A DNA stretch of 64,000 nt from positions 124,001 to 188,000 of the forward strand of contig NZ_VATY01000005.1 of NCBI RefSeq assembly GCF_005885635.1, given 5' to 3'. Numbering within the stretch: position 1 is the first letter of the stretch; every line of letters starts with the position of its first letter. The stretch is from Maribacter algarum (ex Zhang et al. 2020). Lineage in GTDB: Bacteria > Bacteroidota > Bacteroidia > Flavobacteriales > Flavobacteriaceae. The notes below the pieces were generated by a model, which did no database searches, had not been told where the DNA came from, and saw nothing but the letters and a program-made list of their open reading frames with translations. Below are positions 52,309 to 59,974 of this stretch, in pieces. The position numbers were made by a program, and so were the translations under genes.

Positions 52309-53326
52309 ATTCGCGAATTTGACTTTCAATAATAATAAATTCTTCCCTTTGAGTGTCAAGTATTAATGTATTTTGATCAAAAGGTCGATTACCTAGCCAA
52401 CCACCAATTCGTGTAAATGGGGTGATAAATCTTTGATATTTTGCATACATATCAACATAGCTAATTCTTTTCAAATTGAGATTTGAGTTTCCAATTTCCA
52501 TCATTCTGGTAGTACTTCTATGGCAAATGGGTATAGGGTCGCCAAATTTATTAGCGTTATATCTTATTTCTTCCTGATTTTCGTCCGTATAATTATCATA
52601 ACGGTTTTTTGATGTGATTAAACCAAAGGTACTAGAACCCGAATCGTAAAATAATTCCAACTCTTGATCATTTATCCTTGCGGGTAGCATAATTCTTCTT
52701 CCTTTAAATTCGAAGGTATTAAAATCACCTAGACTATTCATCCATTTAGGACGTTCATCGTAGCTCCGTATAAACTGATTTTTAAAATCAATTAGGGTTA
52801 TTTTTTTATCCAGAAAATCGGCGCCAAGTGTTCCTAAATTTACTGCTTTAATTGTATCGTTTATATCAAATGAATCTCCATAACCCTCTAATAATTCTAA
52901 CATCGACGCATGTATTTCATTACCACCTAGTGTGATATTGAGACTATCTAGATAAAGGTTTTCATCTTTAGAAATCGTGCTAAAATCCTTTTTAATAAGC
53001 TTTAGTGATCTTAAAGTATTGCCATAGATAATTGTAGTTGGAGCACCAGTATCGAATTGAAAATAAAAGTTATGAGGAATACCTTTTATTTTTAATGGTA
53101 CTCTTATTGCCACTTTAGTTTCAAAATAGTCCCCAACAGAATCATTTGCCCATTCGAAAGAGATAGGCTTCGGCTGGGAAGTGTATACAAGATAATTTGG
53201 AGTTTCTTTAAATAATGAATTGTTGAATTTGCGCATTCCAACATATCCTGCTGCTGCACTAAGGGTAAGTAATACTAGCAACGTGTAGCCTGTTCTTTTT
53301 AATAGTTTCTTATAGGTAATACTCAT
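52307..53326 (-). CDS. Membrane-anchored protein with two aspartic-protease-like motifs
   Basis: A 339-residue protein with one N-terminal membrane anchor (residues about 12-30), so most of it faces the periplasm. FYFQFDTGAPTTI carries an Asp-Thr-Gly triad at 92-94, and GTLGADFLDKKITLIDF (165-181) is the matching retropepsin-type helix/strand. A second lobe has ELFYDSGSSTFGL with Asp-Ser-Gly at 228-230. This gives a two-motif layout like pepsin-type enzymes, whereas bacterial retropepsin-like proteins usually have one motif and dimerise. Activity is inferred. It is cotranscribed with, or adjacent to, the membrane HTH gene (99 bases), and the AT-rich region suggests later arrival. Confidence 0.75.
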   Translation of the reverse strand: MSITYKKLLKRTGYTLLVLLTLSAAAGYVGMRKFNNSLFKETPNYLVYTSQPKPISFEWANDSVGDYFETKVAIRVPLKIKGIPHNFYFQFDTGAPTTIIYGNTLRSLKLIKKDFSTISKDENLYLDSLNITLGGNEIHASMLELLEGYGDSFDINDTIKAVNLGTLGADFLDKKITLIDFKNQFIRSYDERPKWMNSLGDFNTFEFKGRRIMLPARINDQELELFYDSGSSTFGLITSKNRYDNYTDENQEEIRYNANKFGDPIPICHRSTTRMMEIGNSNLNLKRISYVDMYAKYQRFITPFTRIGGWLGNRPFDQNTLILDTQREEFIIIESQIRE

Positions 53327-53425
53327 GTCGTATGTTTTAACATAGACAACAAATAAAACAAAAAATGAAACCGAAAATTCTATAAATATATCGTCAATTT
53401 TACGACAATTGACTTCTAACCAGAA

Positions 53426-53986
53426 CTATAAAAACCGAATAGGTGGATTTAATACCGCAAAACTATTACGTTGCAGAGCCCGTGCATTTTTTACTATTAT
53501 TATTAAATTTATAAGTATTGCGATTGATAAAATAACCAAACTTAAGGGTAAAGAAGATGCAATTACTATATTCATTAAAGGAGACAGGCATAGTAATAAA
53601 CACAATACTATAGACCAAAGAATTTGAATGTTAATAATCCTTCTCCCAGCTTCATCTACAATCTTTGAGTTCCGTTTGTTCTTCCACATTAAAAAAGGTA
53701 GAATTATGTTACCAAAAGGCAATCCTAAAAATGCTAAAACGGATAGATTGATGTATTTAATTGATAAGTTATCTATCGCTTCGCGTTTTTGAATAGAATT
53801 AAATTTTTTGAGAAGAACTATAGGTTCTAAATTAAAAACTTCCGAAAGTACTTTTAAGGTATGCCCTATAGGAGCTTTGTCGCTCACATCCAGACGTTGA
53901 ATGGTTCTTAAAGATAAGCCAGTCTTTTTTGACAGTTCCATTTGAGTAAAGCCATTTTTTTTTCGAATTTGTTTAAAAATGCTCAT
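53426..53986 (-). CDS. XRE-type HTH regulator with C-terminal membrane segments
   Basis: A 186-residue protein. An N-terminal Cro/CI-type helix-turn-helix (residues about 3-60) reads FKQIRKKNGFTQMELSKKTGLSLRTIQRLD in outline and ends APIGHTLKVLSEVFNL. After a linker, three hydrophobic segments (about 78-100, 117-137 and 140-165) resemble the small membrane domain fused to HTHs in Flavobacteria (DUF4870-like). A membrane-held DNA-binding protein could sense an envelope signal. Its neighbour, a membrane-anchored aspartic-protease-like protein, is an obvious candidate partner. Confidence 0.8.
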   Translation of the reverse strand: MSIFKQIRKKNGFTQMELSKKTGLSLRTIQRLDVSDKAPIGHTLKVLSEVFNLEPIVLLKKFNSIQKREAIDNLSIKYINLSVLAFLGLPFGNIILPFLMWKNKRNSKIVDEAGRRIINIQILWSIVLCLLLCLSPLMNIVIASSLPLSLVILSIAILINLIIIVKNARALQRNSFAVLNPPIRFL

Positions 53987-53995
53987 AATTTATCT

Positions 53996-54010
53996 AATGT
54001 GTGCTAACAA
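53996..54010. repeat. Right boundary inverted repeat of the protease/regulator pair
   Basis: AATGTGTGCTAACAA, inverted relative to the copy at 52294-52308. It lies 10 bases upstream of the regulator start, so it could also be an operator for that gene. Confidence 0.5.
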
Positions 54011-54046
54011 TTGAATATGGTTATTAACTATATCCTACTTTTAAAA

Positions 54047-55666
54047 TCAATCTTTCTCAATCTCTTTATAAGAATACTTACTCTTCTTCCAATCAATTAA
54101 GGGCGAGGGATAATACTTCACATTCATTCGATCAAGAAAAGGCGCTTGATTCGCCAAACGTACTTTGTAGTTTTCCCAATCACGATTTTCTTGGGTTGTC
54201 CAACTAAGTTCAGAGTAGCCAATAGCTCGTGGAAATGCCAAGTATTCTAATTCTCCAATATCACTTATGGTCTCTGACCATAAAGGTGCTTCAATACCTA
54301 GAATATTCTCCATCGGTATGCCTTCATATTCCTCAGGTGTCCAAACATAGGCGGTGTCAGTTGGAATATAAGCCGCCCAATGCAAACCATGTTTTGATAG
54401 GGTGTCGTATTGCATATCGAGATAGGCTTTCTTCGCTGGAGACATAATAATCTTCATACCTTTTGCAACAGCATCCAAAGCATTTTTCTTGCCTGCCCAA
54501 AACTGCGAAATCGAAGTGGAATCGATATCGGCCTGCCCAATTTCATCCCAGCCAATCATTCTCTTGCCGTGCTTCTGCACAATTTTTTCAACCTTTTCTA
54601 CGAAGTAGATATAATCTGCCTTTTTAGTTACATGACTTTCATCACCACCAATATGAAAATAGGGTCCGGGAGTTATGGCCGAAATTTCTCTTATCACATC
54701 ATCTAAAAAGGAATATAAGGTATCCTTTCGTGTAGCAAAAGTACTTTTGCCTACTTCGGTTCCTTCATAGAGTTCGGGCTTAATACCATTTCCATTAAAG
54801 ACAGGGTAAGAGACCGAAGCTGCATTGGTGTGGCCCGGCATATCAACTTCTGGAACAATGGTAATATGACGTTCTGCGGCATAGGCTACGATGTCTTTGT
54901 ATTCTTCTTGAGTATAGAACCCGCCTGCTTCACCGCCGACTTCTGTGCTTCCACCGACTTCGGTTAAAAGGGGCCATGATTTGATTTCGATACGCCAACC
55001 TTGATCATCTGTTAGGTGTAAATGCAGAACATTGTATTTGTAGTAGGCGAGTAGGTCAATGTATTTTTTGACATCTTCAACACTAAAGAAATGTCGGGCA
55101 ACATCCAGCATCGAGCCACGATATTCGAATTGTGGGTTATCCATAATTTTTCCTGTCGGAATTGCCCAAACCGGATTGGTAGTCAAGGTATCATTGCTCG
55201 TTTCAGGAATAATTTGCCGTATCGTTTGAATGCCTCTAAAAGCACCTGCAGCTGTATTTGAATTCAGAATAATAGAATCTTGTGTAATATAGAGCTGATA
55301 CGCTTCCGGTCCGTCCAAGTCAGTACTTTCAGATTGATTGATATAGATGACCGTCTCCATATTCGGAATTTCAGCCACATTCACTTGAAGGTCTAAATCG
55401 GTTTTGGCTTTTATTTTTTTTGCCAAAAATTTTCCGACGTCTTCAAATCCGACCGCATTTTCAGAAGTATATATTGCGGTGAATTCATCTAGAGCAAATC
55501 CCGTATTAGTAGGAATGACTTTCAATGGCTTGGGAATCATGTTCTCCGCAGCCAAATCAGTCTTTGGAAAGTTGATGACCCGTTTCTTTTTGTGCTCTGT
55601 GCAAGAGCTGAAAGCGATAATGGTTAAAATAACCAATAGACTTTTTGTGAATGTTGAATTCCTCAT
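54047..55666 (-). CDS. GH20 beta-N-acetylhexosaminidase lipoprotein
   Basis: A 539-residue exo-hydrolase that removes terminal GlcNAc or GalNAc by substrate-assisted catalysis. It is a lipoprotein: the lipobox SFSSC puts the lipid on Cys22. The N-terminal alpha/beta domain (about 40-170) precedes the TIM barrel, where HLHLTDDQGWRIEIK (215-229), VDMPGHT (274-280) and the catalytic Asp342-Glu343 pair in HIGGDESH are seen. Residues near the C-terminus include the aromatic pocket WSETISD. It is the last of five genes in a presumed operon. Likely location is the periplasm or outer surface, cleaving chitin-derived or glycoprotein sugars. Confidence 0.95.
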   Translation of the reverse strand: MRNSTFTKSLLVILTIIAFSSCTEHKKKRVINFPKTDLAAENMIPKPLKVIPTNTGFALDEFTAIYTSENAVGFEDVGKFLAKKIKAKTDLDLQVNVAEIPNMETVIYINQSESTDLDGPEAYQLYITQDSIILNSNTAAGAFRGIQTIRQIIPETSNDTLTTNPVWAIPTGKIMDNPQFEYRGSMLDVARHFFSVEDVKKYIDLLAYYKYNVLHLHLTDDQGWRIEIKSWPLLTEVGGSTEVGGEAGGFYTQEEYKDIVAYAAERHITIVPEVDMPGHTNAASVSYPVFNGNGIKPELYEGTEVGKSTFATRKDTLYSFLDDVIREISAITPGPYFHIGGDESHVTKKADYIYFVEKVEKIVQKHGKRMIGWDEIGQADIDSTSISQFWAGKKNALDAVAKGMKIIMSPAKKAYLDMQYDTLSKHGLHWAAYIPTDTAYVWTPEEYEGIPMENILGIEAPLWSETISDIGELEYLAFPRAIGYSELSWTTQENRDWENYKVRLANQAPFLDRMNVKYYPSPLIDWKKSKYSYKEIEKD

Positions 55667-55711
55667 TTCTTTTCGATGGATAGTTTGTTGATGCGTTTAT
55701 TTGATTGATTT

Positions 55712-56356
55712 TTATTCCAAAAAAGACTTAATTGCATTGTACCAAATAGCATAGCCTTTGGCATTCATATGTAAACCATCTTCGATAAAAATATCTTGTT
55801 TTACTTTTCTTCCGTTAAGCATGGGTTTCCAAACATCTACAAACAGAATATCCGCATCTTTTCTGCTCATCTTTTTGAACTTGCGATTTAGGCGTTTGTA
55901 ATCGCGTTTTAGATTCCATCTTGCGATACTTGGTTTTGCCGCAATCAAGACTATTTTAACTGATTGATTTTGTTCCCTTATTTTACTGATAATTTGCGAG
56001 ATGTCTGAAAGAATAACCTTAACATCTTTTCCTGCGGAAATATCATTGTCCCCCTCATAAATAAAAACCTTTTTGGGTTTGTATTGTAATATCAGTTCAT
56101 CGGTATAGGCCAACAAATCAGACGCTTGTGAACCTCCAAAACCGGCATTTACAATTTGATGCTTCGGAAATTTTTCTTGGAGATCGTGCCAAATACGAAC
56201 ACTCGAACTGCCGGCGAATACTGTCGTTTCTTTTGAAGTGTCTAAAAGCGTATCATATTTTTTTTGAATGGCTTCTATCTCATTAGCAAAACGATTAGCC
56301 TCTTGCCCTCGAGCAAAAATTGATACCAGTAAAAAGATAAGGAGTACTTTTTTCAT
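55712..56356 (-). CDS. SGNH/GDSL hydrolase
   Basis: A 214-residue exported esterase with a signal peptide ending at about FARGQ. The blocks are clear: block I FAGSSSVRIW (48-57; nucleophile Ser51 in place of the GDS serine), block II with NAGFGGSQASD (about 70-80), block III EGDNDIS (about 106-112), and block V DGLHMNAKGY near residue 195 (Asp-His). Members deacylate sugars or lipids; carbohydrate deacetylation fits the neighbours. The ATG follows the upstream stop after one base, so translation is coupled. Confidence 0.9.
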   Translation of the reverse strand: MKKVLLIFLLVSIFARGQEANRFANEIEAIQKKYDTLLDTSKETTVFAGSSSVRIWHDLQEKFPKHQIVNAGFGGSQASDLLAYTDELILQYKPKKVFIYEGDNDISAGKDVKVILSDISQIISKIREQNQSVKIVLIAAKPSIARWNLKRDYKRLNRKFKKMSRKDADILFVDVWKPMLNGRKVKQDIFIEDGLHMNAKGYAIWYNAIKSFLE

Positions 56357-56357
56357 A

Positions 56358-57239
56358 TTACTCAGCTGCAGATGGAATTATAATACTTTGTGCTATCGCC
56401 CATTCGTGAAAACGCTTGATCCAATCATCTGAAGGCAAACCTTGATTTTTCATTCCGTAACCGTGTCCACCTTTTGCGTACATCTGTAGTGCTACTGGTT
56501 TATTTGCTTTTAACCAGGAGGAATATAATTCAACGCTTCCAGTGGCCAATCCAAGCGGATCATCACTTGAACAAATCACTAGCATTGGTGGTGCATCTTT
56601 GGGAGCTTCCTGAACAGGCATTACCAAGGTCCATGGATATACGGGTACCAAAAAGTCCGGTCGATTCGTTTTATCATAGTTGTAGGCAACCCCCATGGTA
56701 ACGGCGCCTCCAGCGGAGAATCCCATAAAACCAATTTTACTTGGATCGAGTTTGTAGCTGTCCGCATTTTCTCGAACGTATTTTATCGCCGCCAGACCAT
56801 CTGCGTAGGAGTAGGGGAGTACTGGAGCGACGCGCTCAAATATCAGCGCAGGATTGGAAGCACCTTCGTCGGTAATTTCTTGTACGCCATCTTCCCCGGT
56901 TGGGACCAATCTGTATTTTAAAACAAAAGCAGTGACACCTTGTTCGTTTAACCATTGGGCAACATCGGTTCCTTCACTTTTAATGCTTAAAGCATAAAGC
57001 CCTCCACCTGGTGCAACAACAACTGATACGCCATTCGGATTTTCTGGACGAAAGACTTCCATGGTAGGAACAGATACATTTGTCACTACATCATTCTGCC
57101 AGATTTTGGAGAAATATGCTTTTTCGCCCCCTTCCCAGGTCGTGCCAGTCGCTTTTTCATGGGGTATTTGAACTATTTCTTGAGCGGTTGCAAAATTGCC
57201 AGCGCTAACGCATAGCAATAAGATGATGATTCTTTTCAT
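56358..57239 (-). CDS. Secreted alpha/beta hydrolase (acetylesterase-like)
   Basis: A 293-residue esterase of the BD-FAE/acetyl-xylan-esterase type. The start at 57239 gives a signal peptide ending NFATAQ; the longer frame starting at 57344 runs into the next gene and is rejected. The oxyanion region is VVVAPGGGLYALS, the nucleophile elbow is GFSAGG (about residue 180), the acid is near VICSSDDPLG and the catalytic His is in KGGHGYG. Together with the SGNH hydrolase it could strip ester groups so that the hexosaminidase can act. It follows the aquaglyceroporin gene by 17 bases. Confidence 0.9.
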   Translation of the reverse strand: MKRIIILLLCVSAGNFATAQEIVQIPHEKATGTTWEGGEKAYFSKIWQNDVVTNVSVPTMEVFRPENPNGVSVVVAPGGGLYALSIKSEGTDVAQWLNEQGVTAFVLKYRLVPTGEDGVQEITDEGASNPALIFERVAPVLPYSYADGLAAIKYVRENADSYKLDPSKIGFMGFSAGGAVTMGVAYNYDKTNRPDFLVPVYPWTLVMPVQEAPKDAPPMLVICSSDDPLGLATGSVELYSSWLKANKPVALQMYAKGGHGYGMKNQGLPSDDWIKRFHEWAIAQSIIIPSAAE

Positions 57240-57256
57240 TATTTTGATTTTATTTT

Positions 57257-57985
57257 CTAATACATTTCTATCCAAAGATATACTAAAGCTGCTACCACTC
57301 CACCTGCGATTGGTCCGAAAACGGGAATCCAGGCATACCACCATGCACTGCTTCCTTTTCCTTTTATAGGTAACAAGGCATGCATGATGCGTGGTCCTAA
57401 GTCACGTGCTGGATTAATTGCATAGCCCGTTGGACCTCCCAAACTAATACCGATTCCTAGAACTAAAAGGGCTACTGGCAAAGCATCTAAAGAACCTAAG
57501 GATATGGGTTCGTCCGACATACTACCTCCAGCGATATAAAAAATAGCCAATACGAAGGCAAAAGTTGCGATGAACTCCGTCATAAAATTCCAAAACGGAT
57601 TTTTGATTGCGGGTGTATTGGCAAAACTGGCAAGAATAGCTCCTTGGTCCTCTGTAGCATCGTAATGCTTTTTATAGGTCAACCAAACCAATGTTGTTCC
57701 TAACATCGCCCCAATAAACTGTGCGATAATGTATCCAGGTACAAGTGCCCAACTGAACTTTCCCGCCGTAGCAAACCCCAATGTGACTGCGGGGTTTAAA
57801 TGTGCTCCGCTGACATCCGCGGAGACAAAAACACCCACAAAAACCGCCACCGCCCAACCAATGGTGATACCCACCCAACCGGTGTCTCCACCCTTGGTGT
57901 CTTTTAGCAATGCGTTTGCAACGATACCGTTACCTAAAAGTATCAATAAGGCTGTTCCTATTATTTCAAATACGTACGCTTCCAT
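57257..57985 (-). CDS. MIP family aquaglyceroporin
   Basis: A 242-residue inner-membrane channel with six hydrophobic helices and both pore loops: SGAHLNPAVTLGF (about 61-73) and GYAINPARDLGPRI (about 186-199). The Asp following the second NPAR is the mark of the glycerol-conducting GlpF group rather than strict water channels. Its place in a sugar-hydrolase operon suggests uptake of glycerol or small polyols released outside. No glycerol kinase gene is nearby. Confidence 0.93.
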   Translation of the reverse strand: MEAYVFEIIGTALLILLGNGIVANALLKDTKGGDTGWVGITIGWAVAVFVGVFVSADVSGAHLNPAVTLGFATAGKFSWALVPGYIIAQFIGAMLGTTLVWLTYKKHYDATEDQGAILASFANTPAIKNPFWNFMTEFIATFAFVLAIFYIAGGSMSDEPISLGSLDALPVALLVLGIGISLGGPTGYAINPARDLGPRIMHALLPIKGKGSSAWWYAWIPVFGPIAGGVVAALVYLWIEMY

Positions 57986-58033
57986 TTTTGTTGGTTGTTT
58001 AGGGGCTTGAAGATATAAAAAAACGTCAAGAAT

Positions 58034-59272
58034 TTATTCGGTTAGGGATTGATAGATGAACTGTTGGAATTTGTTAGCATAATAACCACTATACGGTTGA
58101 ATTTGCGTCATTAAAATGGCAATCAATTCTTCCTTTGGGTCAATAAAAAAGTAGGTACTATAAGCTCCGCCCCAATAGTAACGTCCAACGGACCCTAAAC
58201 TTTTGCTAGCAGCAACATCAGTAGTTACTCCAAAACCCAGTCCGAAACCTTGCCCAGGACCTTGGGATAAATCTCCAATTTGATTCATGGTCATGAGTTC
58301 CAAAGTTTTAGGGCTTAAGAATTGTTGGCCATTCAATTTACCATTGTTCAAAAGCATTTGGCAAAATTTCATATAATCTGGCGCCGTTGAAAAAAGGCCA
58401 TGCGTTCCTCCATAGACCGTATTCCCCTCTATAGGAAGCTGTTGTTCTGAGTTGGCCATTTTACCTTCCTTATTGTAATTGTGAACTGGGCCCCATCTTT
58501 TTTGGTTTTCCTTCGTAATGTTATAACCAGTATCTTTCATTCCTAATGGATTGAAAATTCGCTCTTGCAAAAAATCAGCAACATTTACTCCTGAGAAATG
58601 TTCAATCAGTAAGGCAAGAATATCAGGTGATGCACTATAATACCATTGCTCTCCCGGATGACCTACCAAGGGCAAACTTGCCAAAGTATTTACCCTACTT
58701 TCAATGTCTTTTTGAGGTTCAAAGTATAGCGCTTTTGCAATTGCATTATCAAGTTCGGTTCCGGCAAGCCCATGTGAAAAACCTGCAGTATGTGTCAAAA
58801 CATGATGAATGGTAATCTCCTTGTTCGCAGGTTCGGTTTCTCCATTTAAACCAGCATTTAAGTCTTTTGCGACTTTCAAGTCTTTGAACTGAGGCAAGTA
58901 TTTCGAAACTGGATCTGAAAGGAAAAAATGCCCTTCCTCATAGAGCATCATGAAAGCAACGGTAACTATGGGTTTGGTCATTGACATCAAATGTAAAATT
59001 TGATCTTCCTGCATTGGGGTCATGTCCTTTAAACTGCTATAGCCGTATGCGCCATTATGTACCAATTGTCCATTTATCATGATATAAGAGACAGCTCCCG
59101 GAATTTTTCCATCCGCAATTTCCTTTTTTAAAAATGCTTCGTATTTGCCTAACCTTTCGACTGAAACTGTTGGTGGATGGGTTCCAGATTTGGAAACCAT
59201 CTGCGCGTTTAAACCATCACAACTGAAAAAGAGGAGAATGCATAGTATGAAGAAAAGGTCTTTTTTGGTCAT
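58034..59272 (-). CDS. Serine hydrolase of the beta-lactamase class C/esterase family
   Basis: A 412-residue secreted SxxK hydrolase. A signal (or lipobox FFSC) ends near residue 18-24. The nucleophile-lysine motif is SMTK (Ser97, Lys100), YYSASPD carries the Tyr-x-Ser/Asn element (about 212-218), and the KTG-like element lies near GRYYWGGAYSTYFFID. Such enzymes are often esterases or D-amino-acid peptidases, and not proven beta-lactamases. It is the first gene of the operon with the aquaglyceroporin, esterase, SGNH hydrolase and GH20 genes (48-base gap). Confidence 0.9.
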   Translation of the reverse strand: MTKKDLFFILCILLFFSCDGLNAQMVSKSGTHPPTVSVERLGKYEAFLKKEIADGKIPGAVSYIMINGQLVHNGAYGYSSLKDMTPMQEDQILHLMSMTKPIVTVAFMMLYEEGHFFLSDPVSKYLPQFKDLKVAKDLNAGLNGETEPANKEITIHHVLTHTAGFSHGLAGTELDNAIAKALYFEPQKDIESRVNTLASLPLVGHPGEQWYYSASPDILALLIEHFSGVNVADFLQERIFNPLGMKDTGYNITKENQKRWGPVHNYNKEGKMANSEQQLPIEGNTVYGGTHGLFSTAPDYMKFCQMLLNNGKLNGQQFLSPKTLELMTMNQIGDLSQGPGQGFGLGFGVTTDVAASKSLGSVGRYYWGGAYSTYFFIDPKEELIAILMTQIQPYSGYYANKFQQFIYQSLTE

Positions 59273-59504
59273 CTTAATATTTTTTACATGTTGGTTATTG
59301 CTGGTAGAGGTCTAATTACACAAGATAAGCACTTTTTAAATTAATTTAGATGAAACTCCCATATTTTCAGGCGGACAACGGGTCGAAAATTATAAAATAA
59401 CCATATTTTCACGGCAGTTTCTGTTTTTTTGTTAAAGAAATTTTTACCTTACAGTTCTGATTTAATATAAACACTGATTTCTAAACATTTTAAAACAAAG
59501 TACC

Positions 59505-59837
59505 ATGAGCGACAGAGATGAAAAATTAGCGGCATTAAAAGCAACTGCTGTATCACAACTTAATGAGTGTGGTGTATCTAACATCAACCACGATCAACTT
59601 GACGGTTATGTAAATAGCTTAAAGTCTATGGTAGATAATAAAGATGCCACCTTGGTTTCTGGCAGTGACCAATCTGAATTGGAAACTGTTTGCAGAAACT
59701 TCGTTGCCAAAAAGTTAGGTGTAGAAGATAAAGACAAGGCAATGGCGGCTGTCAATAAAGTTGCTGATAAAATGTCAGGTATTCGTATGAAGAGCAGACC
59801 TGCATTTTACTATTTAGTTGCTAGCGAATTAAGCTAA
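59505..59837 (+). CDS. DUF2853 family protein
   Basis: A 110-residue all-helical cytoplasmic protein of the DUF2853 family: MSDRDEKLAALKATAVSQL at the start, a middle Glu/Asp-rich helix, and RPAFYYLVASEL at the end, which is the family's best-kept part. The function is unknown. It is transcribed alone, with a terminator 40 bases downstream. Confidence 0.88.
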   Translation: MSDRDEKLAALKATAVSQLNECGVSNINHDQLDGYVNSLKSMVDNKDATLVSGSDQSELETVCRNFVAKKLGVEDKDKAMAAVNKVADKMSGIRMKSRPAFYYLVASELS

Positions 59838-59874
59838 TCGACCGAAACTACAACTAGTTTCAAATGAAATATAA

Positions 59875-59904
59875 AAAAGGCCTTCAGTATTGAAGGTTTT
59901 TTTT
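59875..59904 (+). terminator. Terminator after DUF2853
   Basis: CCTTCA-GTAT-TGAAGG is preceded by AAAAAGG and followed by TTTTTTTT, so A-U pairs extend the stem. Confidence 0.8.
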
Positions 59905-59974
59905 GTTTATCTAAAACGCTGTATTTTTAACTTGACGCGCCTTTAGGGAATTTTATAAACCAACCGACTATTTC

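Noticed and set aside
52294-54010. Integron attC sites at the ends of the protease/regulator unit
   Set aside because: The boundary elements do not match the RYYYAAC/GTTRRRY core sites and no integrase is seen; kept only as inverted repeats.
57240-57344. Longer alpha/beta hydrolase start inside the aquaglyceroporin gene
   Set aside because: The extension overlaps the aquaporin coding end and precedes a good signal peptide at 57239.
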